A stretch of DNA of 7,959 nucleotides from CAYXWM01 sp964468805 (GTDB taxonomy: Bacteria > Bacillota > Clostridia > Lachnospirales > WRBF01), in assembly GCA_964468805.1 (NCBI GenBank), contig CAYXWM010000081.1, positions 1 to 7,959 of the forward strand, written 5' to 3'. The position numbers and the translations under genes are program-made. The notes under the pieces are model-generated. The model was given only the letters and a program-made list of their open reading frames with translations. It had not been told where the DNA came from and did no database searches. Positions 1-7,762 of this stretch are shown here, piece by piece (position 1 is the first letter of the stretch; each line of letters starts with the position of its first letter).

Positions 1-1385
1 CTTTCCAAACCTTCCGCCGCCGTTTTAAGCGAAAAGTTTTTAGGCTCTGTCACTGCAACATAGTTTGACAACAGCTTTTCTCTGAAAATACTGTCATAAA
101 AAGCAAGTTGTGATAAATTACCTTTGCGAAGTTGTTCAAGCATAGTCCGCCCTAATGCCGGTAACCCCTGAAATACCTGCCCACGCCAGTAAAATGTTCT
201 TATGTCTGTATCTAATTTGTAAAGTAGCTTCCAGAATATAAAGTCATCACTTGCTCCCTTTGAGGCTTCTTCCTCAGCATCTAAACAAAAGCTTGCTATT
301 TGCGGATTAAAAGACTTAAAAAATCCGGAAAGCAAGCCACGGAAGAGTTGCTTTTTACCTTCATTCCAATTGATGGCAAGTGCATTAACAAGCACTGGGA
401 TGGTTGTACATCTTTCACTCAAAAACGTATAAGGTGGCATTGTTCCTTTGCTATTGCCAATACCTTCACCAGGGATGGTCAGTTTTTCGCCTTTTAGCCA
501 GCGTTTAACTTCTTCATAAGTCCAACGTCTATTAGGATTTTCTTTATTCTTTCTGCCCGTTATGTCGTAATATGTGAGTGCCGCTATTAGGTTTTTTAAT
601 TCATCCGGCATGTCATCAGGGAACGGTATTCGCTGAACTGACAAAAATTGCTCTATTGCTTCCGTACTCATATTCCGATAGGGTGTATGACCACAAAACA
701 ACTCATAAATGGTTATACCTAACGAAAAATAATCTGATTCTGCCAAAAAAAGATTGCGAAATGTTTCCGGAGCGGAGTAGTCCGGGGTTTTGCCTGTGTG
801 GGTAACAACAACTGTTACTCCCTGTTCTGTGACAGTGCTAACGCCAAAATCTATGATTACCACATCTTTACCGTTATCACAAAGCATAATATTAGAAGGC
901 TTTAAATCCTTATGGAGCAAACCTTTTTGATGCAAGGCATGTAGCCCTTCATTTAAGCTTGGGATAATATTCTTTTTCAATTCGTTAAACGAATAACGCT
1001 TACCTTGCAAGCTACCTGATTTATAATAGGGCAGAATATCGAAAGGAAAACCATTATATGTACCTGTGTCATATAGCCGAGCAACATAAGGTGACTCGAT
1101 CTTTTTGAGCACATCAACAACATCGGCTTTGATAGCAAGATTTCTGCGATATACCTTAGCAACAAAACCCTGATTTCGATAGCGACAAACATATAAATCA
1201 GCTTCTCCGGTTACAACATTCATTTTGGTGATAATCTCATATTTGTCATTTAAAAGTGTGCCGACAGAGATATCAATTTGAGATAAAGCTGCATTAATAC
1301 TTGTGACATTACTTGCATTCACAGATGTATTTACGACAGTGGGGTTGCTTCTAATGCTTGGGTTGATTTCGGTTTTGTTGCTCAT
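1..1385 (-). CDS. Ser/Thr protein kinase with extra C-terminal domain (3' end cut by window edge)
   Basis: The frame is open from ATG at 1385 to the left edge, giving 461 complete codons without a stop. It is a Hanks-type kinase that should transfer phosphate from ATP to Ser/Thr of unknown partners. Visible motifs: YEII at the start of the fold (about residue 49), the ATP-binding lysine in VAKVY (K77), catalytic loop HKDLKPSN (158-165, D160, N165), DFG (179-181), SAPE (204-207) and SDYFSLG (217-223) with D218. The fold ends near residue 299. Two oddities: the glycine-rich loop is degenerate (VVTGEADLYV, one glycine), and HKD replaces HRD. Residues 1-40 are rich in Asn, Ser and Thr. Residues 315-461 form a further domain, with NWNEGKKQLFRGLLSGFF and FYWRGQVFQGLPALGR as its clearest segments; I recall similar domains in other bacterial kinases but cannot name it. 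No membrane segment is seen in the visible part, so it is probably cytoplasmic. It starts 3 nt after the helicase gene. That it is a kinase is nearly certain; its role is inferred from context. Confidence 0.95.
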   Translation of the reverse strand, partial: MSNKTEINPSIRSNPTVVNTSVNASNVTSINAALSQIDISVGTLLNDKYEIITKMNVVTGEADLYVCRYRNQGFVAKVYRRNLAIKADVVDVLKKIESPYVARLYDTGTYNGFPFDILPYYKSGSLQGKRYSFNELKKNIIPSLNEGLHALHQKGLLHKDLKPSNIMLCDNGKDVVIIDFGVSTVTEQGVTVVVTHTGKTPDYSAPETFRNLFLAESDYFSLGITIYELFCGHTPYRNMSTEAIEQFLSVQRIPFPDDMPDELKNLIAALTYYDITGRKNKENPNRRWTYEEVKRWLKGEKLTIPGEGIGNSKGTMPPYTFLSERCTTIPVLVNALAINWNEGKKQLFRGLLSGFFKSFNPQIASFCLDAEEEASKGASDDFIFWKLLYKLDTDIRTFYWRGQVFQGLPALGRTMLEQLRKGNLSQLAFYDSIFREKLLSNYVAVTEPKNFSLKTAAEGLE

Positions 1386-1388
1386 ATC

Positions 1389-4300
1389 TTATTCCTCCAC
1401 GACTTGGATTTTATCATCAACAATTCGTATAGCTCCTTTTGATTTTAAGTAGTCTATTGTTAAATTCATAGCTGTAACAATTTTGGGACCCTTTCTTTCA
1501 AAACCGAAAAGTTTTGCTGTTTCAGATGCTAATGCGTCTGCGGATAATCCATAGGCATTTTTACTTACAACAATCATTACAGCGGCTATTTCCGATACAG
1601 ATATGTGTTCTATAGAACGACCGCCAGCTTTTCGCATTGGTATTTTATCTCTTGATTGTAATGAGAAAAAACCATCCTCACATTTTATCAATTCTTGCTT
1701 TTGCATATGGTTTAAGTAAGGGTCAATATTTCTTCGGATTGTACTTGTGGCTTTTTGATTACCAAAAGCACCGGCTAATCTTTGATAAATCAAATCACGA
1801 TGTATAGGTTGTTCAATTTCAACTACATGAGTAATCAAAGCCATTATCTTTTCCATATTGCCTGCATTAGGGGGATAACTAACTTCCCACCAATTAGCCA
1901 CTACATACATATCAAGCTCAACAGGTTTATTGCCAATGCGATTTTGTTTTGATGTTTCAACAATCGCACCAATAGCTTCCGTTGACTTCTTTGATGCCAT
2001 CTCGGTCATTTTAATTTGATTAGGTACGAGTTTAGGTTGAACATTAAGCGGTTTATTTATTGCTTCTTCTACAAAAGCCAATAGTTTTGCCTGTGCTTCT
2101 TTGGGATTGCGTATCCAATCAGTTGACCAAACCCTATAAAGATTCCAACCCATGCTTTTGAGTATGCTTGTCCGAAGCCTGTCCCTATCACTCGCTGTTT
2201 TTGCCAAAACATACATATTGCCATCGCACTCAATACCGGCGGCAAAATATCCAGGCAAATCAACCTTTTCAATCCCTATATCAATAGTGTAATCCGAACA
2301 TCCAATGTTCCTAACAATGCTGTAACCTTTGCTATCTAAAAACTCAGCAACACTTTTACAAAACAAATCGTCATTTAAACTATTATTTTTGTTTGACCGA
2401 ATTTCTGCATCAGTAGCGTACATAGCAAATTCAATATAGGAGCGTAACAACCGAACACCATCGGACTTGGTGCGATTTAAGTCAACATCTGATGGCAAAA
2501 TTGATCCAATCAGCTTTATATTATATTTTGCACGAGTGATAGCTACATTCAACCTACGTTCGCCACCTGATTGCCCGAGAGGACCAAAGCGCATAAACAT
2601 TTGACCATTACTATTTTTTCCATAACATATGCTGAAAATAATTGTATCTCGTTCATCACCTTGAACATTTTCAAGGTTTTTTATAAAAAAAGGTTCTTCT
2701 TGTTCTTCATTAAAAAACCACTCATATCGTGGGTTATTAAACCTAAAACGCTCAACGCAATCCTCAATGGCAGATTGTTGCTTCTCGCTAAAAGCTATAA
2801 TTCCAAGTGAGCGCCTCGGATACTTTTGTATATGTTCTAAAATTAGCTCAACACACTTCTGTGCTTCTTTAACGTTGTTTTGTCCTTCATAAACACCATC
2901 TTCAACATATACATATTCAACGCCCATATCTACTACTCTGTTCATGCTGCCCGGGAAGGTTATGAGTTTATTTTTGTAAATTTCCTTGTTAGAAAAGCTA
3001 ATTAGACTCTCGTGGCGGCTTCGATAATGCCATAATAGCGGCTGATTCGGGAGGTTTTTAGCCTCTTCCAAGATAGAATCAGATATAATATCATACTCGT
3101 TAGAGTCATCATCAGTTTCGGTGCCATCATATATACCGCCTGAACTTGCGGAAAAAAAGTTAGTTGGAGGTAATTGCTTACTGTCACCGGCAATGATAAC
3201 TTGCTTACCTCGGCAAATAGCTCCAATTGCATCTTCGGGAAATATCTGTGATGCCTCATCGAAAATAACCATATCAAACTTATAGGTTTCCGCTTCTAAA
3301 AAGTACGAAACAGATAAAGGCGACATCATAAGGCACGGCTTTAATTTTAGTAACAAATTTGGTATTGAGCGGAATAATTTTCTGAGCGGCATGTGCCGTT
3401 TCTTTTTATCAAGTTCACGACTCAATATAGAAAGTTCATCACCGGCAACAAGAAACCGCCCTTTCGAGGGGAAAGCACTTATAATTTTTTCTCTGATACG
3501 CATTTGTGCAATTTGCAATTGTACTGTATCAAGCTCACAAAACCTACCAATTCTATCATTTTGCACACGTTCTCTAAATTCAGAAACAGCTGGTATTTGC
3601 TCCATCGCAAAGTCAAGCCATCTTTCATAAAACCCCTTTAGGAAAGCACTCGGTATATCCCCTATGGTTTCATTTAAACATTCAATCGCAATGATAAAAG
3701 ATTCCAAACTACAATCAACACAATTTTGCCTTGTAATCCGATAATCTATTTGCTTTTCCAGTAAGTTCATATTTTCAATGCAATGAAGCAACTTAAAATA
3801 TACATCGTCAAAATCAGCCGTCAAAACATCGAAAGATGGATCAAATAAAGACTTTATAAAAGAAATGTAGGTATCAAGCTGTGTTATCCTATTGAGCAGA
3901 TTATTCATTCGCTCAAGTTCATTAGCTGCTGTTTTACTTTGGCAAGTATTCTTTATAAAGCGATCGGACAACTTATTCTCATCCACATATTTTTTGAAAT
4001 CACGAGCATATGCTAATTGTTCCAATACACCGTTCCAATCAGTTTCAACACCATTAAAGAAATACTTGTATTTTGATGTCAATTTACTTTCGTTTTCCTT
4101 GTAATATTCTCTTGTATTTTGAATGTACTCTAATAAAGCGATATCTCTATCAACATCTTCCCAAGAACGCTCGGAAAGTGCAAACTGTAGTAATATATCG
4201 TAACAGCCTATTAGGGCATGACACGGTTCAAGAAAAGCTATTATGCAGTTAATAGAATCAGATAGCAAACAGCTTTCATCTATAGGTCGAGTAAACAATT

Positions 4301-7300
4301 CATTTATCGAATCTAAAAACGCATGTGAATCAGTAAGCTCATTTGGTATATCAGCAAAAACGGCAGTCGCTTCTCTTGATAGCAACAAATTTCGAATCTT
4401 TTTATTTAGCAACCCTGAAAAGTGCTTCTTAATGCTGATAAAACACTTAATGTCAGAAAATATGCTCTCCCATTCTGTATCCTCCTTTTTATATGCCTCA
4501 GGGAAATAGTTCTCCAAAGTTTTTTCGTTTTGAACAATTGCATCCTTTGTATCACTAAATTTCTTCAACTTCTCAAAGAATTCAACTAAAGAATTGTAGT
4601 CCATATTTTTATCATTGACATACCCAAGGGCAACATCAAATAATGTTTTTAGCTCAGTAACCTTTGATAATGATAGTTTTAAATCATTTATATATTTTGA
4701 AATATCATCAATCACATCAGGTTGCTTAGAACAAAACTCGTTAAGCTGATGCAGATGCGATTGATAACTTCTAACAACAGATATGCTTTCATCTGACTTT
4801 ATTGACATAGCACGAACTGCATCGCTGTTGTTTCTAAATAAAGGAGCTACTTTTTTGAAGCGTTCTATGTTTAAATACAAAAGTTCAAAATCGGTTTCAT
4901 CTCCGGTATAATGATTATCAATAATGGATAAAATAGTTTCTTTATTATTTGCAAGCCAATCATCGCTTTCTTTACTGACACTTAAATTCTGTAAGAGAAT
5001 GACAATTTCATTATCTGTAATTTTACTACTAACATTCTTGTGGATAGCATATATTTCCTTGCGATCTGAATGATAGCTACTCTTAATCCATTTGAGTATA
5101 CTTCGATATTCAGTTTTGAACCTTTTTAACATTGCATCAGAATCCAAATTAAAAACACTGTTTTCGTAAATAGATAAAATTTCTGTTTTTAGTTTGCTTA
5201 ATGTTTTATGATGATGTTCCGCTAAATGCAATAACTCATATGGTTTAGTGCCATTGGAAATATCTGCCCAACATTCTAATGGAAAAAACGGGCATAGTGC
5301 AGCTTCACAAATTCGTATTTGTGTTTGTATTTCCGCTCTTAAGTTAAATTTTGTGAATCCGTGATTATTGTAAAGAAAATTACTCTCTTGTAATATTGTC
5401 GTCCATAATTGATCTAATAAATTCAAATCATCACTTAATCGCTCTGAGTAACGGCTAAGTGCTTCAAGTGTTAAGTGCTTTGGATTTTGGAGACCGATAT
5501 TTGGTGAAGTGCTGTCAACAAAGTCGCTATATGTTACAAATTGCTCGAACATAGATTTATCAGATAATTCAAAAATGCTGCATTTACTTTTTTGTCCAAT
5601 ATAACTCTTTAAGCATAAAATATCAGACCACAGACCTTTAGTTTCGTTGCAAATGGTGACTAATCCGTCAAAATCATAAACAGAAAGCCACATCTCATTA
5701 ATTTTTGGAGTTTTACACAATAATAAAACAAAATCACTGTAGTCTTTTAAATTACTATAAGTTATTGGTTGAATGTAATCTGTTGTTCTTTGTATTAACT
5801 CAACAGCGGTAACTGTTTTGCAAAGTTTTTCATAAATTAAATGCATTTCTAAATACGTGTTTTTAATATCTCTTTCATTTGCTATTTTTTGAGGAACAGC
5901 TGTGAGCGATAATTTAATGCGGTATTTTGATATTTGTTCCTGAAGTGTTTTCGCCGCCAAAGAAAAAACGCCCGGAGAATAACATTTGGCAATTACATCC
6001 TGCTTTTCAAAGTATTGTTTAGAAGCATTTAATCTTTGTTCCGCTTCTGTTTTAAGTACATTGATTGATTCAGAAATTAACCACTCGACAGGAACATTGA
6101 CTGCTTTTAATGCAACTTTAAGAATGCTCTTAACCGAATCAACATCACTAAATCTATTCAAATAACTGAAATCATAACTTCGTCTTAATAATTCACTTTC
6201 GTTTGCCAATGCTTCTGTAATTTCTATAACAGTTGAAAATACATTCTGTATTTTTTCAATCAAGGAATGTGTCACGGTATTGATGTTTGTGCCTTTCCAC
6301 GGATTTTCACTGTAATGGCATCCCATTTTTGTTAGTGCTGAAGCGTACTCTGACACGCAATAATGCATTGTTTCCAATTTTTCCTTTGTGACGCTTTCGA
6401 TATTTTCAATAGTAAATTTCACGTCACTGTTTTCCGCCAAGCCACTTAAAACAGCATAGCCGCTGTAAATGCTTTCGTTTAAAGGAGCAACTAAAACATG
6501 TAAGCCACGAGCGTATAAATTAAGTCTTTCTCTTTCTGTATTCAATGTATAAAGTTTAGTTATAGCCTCATCTTTCACAGGATACACAGGAAGGTTTAAA
6601 GTATCCCCAATCTGGCCTAATATTTCTCTTTTATTTGCTTTATGACTATGCAATGGTAGACAAAAATCGGCAAGGTTTACTTCTTGAAGCCGTCTATAAA
6701 CCACTTGAAGAGCCGCATTTTTCTCAGACACAAACAATACCTTTTTGTCATCTGCTAAAGCTGTGGCTATTATATTCGTTATAGTTTGACTTTTTCCTGT
6801 TCCCGGGGGACCTTGAATAACAAAACTAACTCCCTTTTGTGATAAAATAACAGCATCTTGCTGACTCGAGTCGGCGTTAACAACTTGATAACTATTTATT
6901 GGTAGAATACTGTCATGGTCAAAATTCTGTATATCAAATTCAGGATTTTCTGATTTTTCACCAGTTATAGCTTTTAGTATTGGGTGATTTAACAGTTTTT
7001 CTCTGTTATTCTGAATATCATAATACATATTTATTTTTAGGAATGATAAAAGCCCCAGGCTGATTTCACGGATTATTTTCCATCCTCTTTTGTCTACTAA
7101 CTTTTCTAATTGTTGCATAAATTCATCTATACCTTGTTCATCAGAATCAAATAGCGGTAAAGTAATTCCATATTTTTCATTCCAATAATATGCAAGCGTA
7201 GGATTTACAACAATATCATCCTCGTAACGCTTCAAGACATAGGGTGTATTAACCGATTCAAGGACTAATGAAACCGGCACCATTATCAAAGGTGACTTAA

Positions 7301-7730
7301 TCCAGCTGCCATTTGCAGAAATGTCATCTCTCCACTCAACAAAACCTACAGTCATATAAAGGATATTATTCCCTTGTTCGTCTAAAGAAAGCTTAGATTT
7401 AGCACGGAGATTTTTTAATGTTTTCTGACGCTCAATAAAACTAATATCGGTGTCAATATCCCCTTTAGTTACAGGAATTGGTTGTGATAATATCTCAAGT
7501 AAAGTAAGCATAGAAAAAATACGTAAATCAGAATTGCGATCAACAGGACGTTTAAAAGTTAATTCTTCTTCATTTAAAGCAATCCTCTCCCAAAGTTCAT
7601 TAAAATCTGGAGAAGTGAGTTTCATGGTTGTTCTTTTGCTTTCCTTATAGTTTATCATTTTATTGCGTTTGCCAAGGTCAAGTAATTCATGCTCCCAATG
7701 CTCTAATTTTTTTTCCAACAAATTTACCAT
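1389..7730 (-). CDS. DUF4011 superfamily 1 helicase with C-terminal PD-(D/E)XK-like nuclease and DUF3320 domains
   Basis: A 2113-residue cytoplasmic Upf1-like SF1 helicase expected to translocate on or unwind nucleic acid using ATP. Domain order: N-terminal DUF4011 region (about 4-200; LLDLGKRNKMINY near the start, PLIMVPV at 147-153); ADSSQQDAV (286-294); Walker A GPPGTGKS (307-314); motif Ia around KKVLFVSEKNA (329-339); a roughly 1000-residue, mostly helical-looking insertion; family signature KPCLMMSPLSVS (1464-1475); Walker B DEAS (1491-1494); motif III GDSKQLPPT (1515-1523); HYRSRHE (1568-1574); VQGDERD (1689-1695); motif VI VAITRAK (1729-1735). A nuclease domain like REase_MTES_1575/Vsr follows (about 1785-1890; D1817, ECDG 1834-1837, VWSTDW), then DUF3320-like winged-helix-like repeats (about 1945-2113). 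All helicase motifs look intact. ATG at 7730 is preferred over the in-frame TTG at 7745, which directly abuts GGAGG with no spacer. Family known from phage defence (DUF4011-helicase-Vsr); that role is inferred here. Confidence 0.96.
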   Translation of the reverse strand: MVNLLEKKLEHWEHELLDLGKRNKMINYKESKRTTMKLTSPDFNELWERIALNEEELTFKRPVDRNSDLRIFSMLTLLEILSQPIPVTKGDIDTDISFIERQKTLKNLRAKSKLSLDEQGNNILYMTVGFVEWRDDISANGSWIKSPLIMVPVSLVLESVNTPYVLKRYEDDIVVNPTLAYYWNEKYGITLPLFDSDEQGIDEFMQQLEKLVDKRGWKIIREISLGLLSFLKINMYYDIQNNREKLLNHPILKAITGEKSENPEFDIQNFDHDSILPINSYQVVNADSSQQDAVILSQKGVSFVIQGPPGTGKSQTITNIIATALADDKKVLFVSEKNAALQVVYRRLQEVNLADFCLPLHSHKANKREILGQIGDTLNLPVYPVKDEAITKLYTLNTERERLNLYARGLHVLVAPLNESIYSGYAVLSGLAENSDVKFTIENIESVTKEKLETMHYCVSEYASALTKMGCHYSENPWKGTNINTVTHSLIEKIQNVFSTVIEITEALANESELLRRSYDFSYLNRFSDVDSVKSILKVALKAVNVPVEWLISESINVLKTEAEQRLNASKQYFEKQDVIAKCYSPGVFSLAAKTLQEQISKYRIKLSLTAVPQKIANERDIKNTYLEMHLIYEKLCKTVTAVELIQRTTDYIQPITYSNLKDYSDFVLLLCKTPKINEMWLSVYDFDGLVTICNETKGLWSDILCLKSYIGQKSKCSIFELSDKSMFEQFVTYSDFVDSTSPNIGLQNPKHLTLEALSRYSERLSDDLNLLDQLWTTILQESNFLYNNHGFTKFNLRAEIQTQIRICEAALCPFFPLECWADISNGTKPYELLHLAEHHHKTLSKLKTEILSIYENSVFNLDSDAMLKRFKTEYRSILKWIKSSYHSDRKEIYAIHKNVSSKITDNEIVILLQNLSVSKESDDWLANNKETILSIIDNHYTGDETDFELLYLNIERFKKVAPLFRNNSDAVRAMSIKSDESISVVRSYQSHLHQLNEFCSKQPDVIDDISKYINDLKLSLSKVTELKTLFDVALGYVNDKNMDYNSLVEFFEKLKKFSDTKDAIVQNEKTLENYFPEAYKKEDTEWESIFSDIKCFISIKKHFSGLLNKKIRNLLLSREATAVFADIPNELTDSHAFLDSINELFTRPIDESCLLSDSINCIIAFLEPCHALIGCYDILLQFALSERSWEDVDRDIALLEYIQNTREYYKENESKLTSKYKYFFNGVETDWNGVLEQLAYARDFKKYVDENKLSDRFIKNTCQSKTAANELERMNNLLNRITQLDTYISFIKSLFDPSFDVLTADFDDVYFKLLHCIENMNLLEKQIDYRITRQNCVDCSLESFIIAIECLNETIGDIPSAFLKGFYERWLDFAMEQIPAVSEFRERVQNDRIGRFCELDTVQLQIAQMRIREKIISAFPSKGRFLVAGDELSILSRELDKKKRHMPLRKLFRSIPNLLLKLKPCLMMSPLSVSYFLEAETYKFDMVIFDEASQIFPEDAIGAICRGKQVIIAGDSKQLPPTNFFSASSGGIYDGTETDDDSNEYDIISDSILEEAKNLPNQPLLWHYRSRHESLISFSNKEIYKNKLITFPGSMNRVVDMGVEYVYVEDGVYEGQNNVKEAQKCVELILEHIQKYPRRSLGIIAFSEKQQSAIEDCVERFRFNNPRYEWFFNEEQEEPFFIKNLENVQGDERDTIIFSICYGKNSNGQMFMRFGPLGQSGGERRLNVAITRAKYNIKLIGSILPSDVDLNRTKSDGVRLLRSYIEFAMYATDAEIRSNKNNSLNDDLFCKSVAEFLDSKGYSIVRNIGCSDYTIDIGIEKVDLPGYFAAGIECDGNMYVLAKTASDRDRLRTSILKSMGWNLYRVWSTDWIRNPKEAQAKLLAFVEEAINKPLNVQPKLVPNQIKMTEMASKKSTEAIGAIVETSKQNRIGNKPVELDMYVVANWWEVSYPPNAGNMEKIMALITHVVEIEQPIHRDLIYQRLAGAFGNQKATSTIRRNIDPYLNHMQKQELIKCEDGFFSLQSRDKIPMRKAGGRSIEHISVSEIAAVMIVVSKNAYGLSADALASETAKLFGFERKGPKIVTAMNLTIDYLKSKGAIRIVDDKIQVVEE
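1394..1398 (-). promoter_or_regulatory. Ribosome binding site of the kinase gene, inside the helicase 3' end
   Basis: On the minus strand the sequence reads GGAGGAATAAGATATG. GGAGG lies 8 nt before the kinase ATG and overlaps the codons for the last two Glu residues of the helicase; the helicase stop TAA falls between it and the ATG. This supports ATG 1385 as the kinase start and suggests translational coupling. Confidence 0.88.
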
Positions 7731-7737
7731 AACGACG

Positions 7738-7750
7738 CTCCCCAACCTCC
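7738..7750 (-). promoter_or_regulatory. Ribosome binding region of the helicase gene
   Basis: The minus strand reads GGAGGTTGGGGAG followed by 7 nt and ATG (7730). Two purine-rich sites are present: GGAGG (7746-7750), 15 nt from the ATG, and GGGGAG (7738-7743), 7 nt from it. The second has normal spacing to the ATG. The in-frame TTG at 7745 touches the GGAGG and so is unlikely to be the start. The whole gap between the HTH stop and this ATG is 32 nt and contains no hairpin. Confidence 0.75.
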
Positions 7751-7762
7751 GCCTAACAATTA

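Noticed and set aside
300..805. Plus-strand open frames opposite the kinase gene (300..497 and 578..805)
   Set aside because: They are antisense to a clearly coding region, have no convincing ribosome binding site, and their translations show no recognisable family.
977..1192. Open frame on the minus strand inside the kinase gene, in a different frame
   Set aside because: It overlaps the kinase fold coding region, whose own frame is continuous and contains all catalytic motifs; the alternative translation resembles nothing.
2069..4509. Several short open frames on both strands within the helicase gene
   Set aside because: They lie inside the motif-bearing helicase frame and read as chance openings; none has a supported start or a family pattern.
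7731..7745. Five-residue longer helicase starting at TTG 7745
   Set aside because: The TTG directly follows GGAGG with no spacer, whereas ATG 7730 has GGGGAG at 7 nt, and the DUF4011 start pattern begins just after that ATG.
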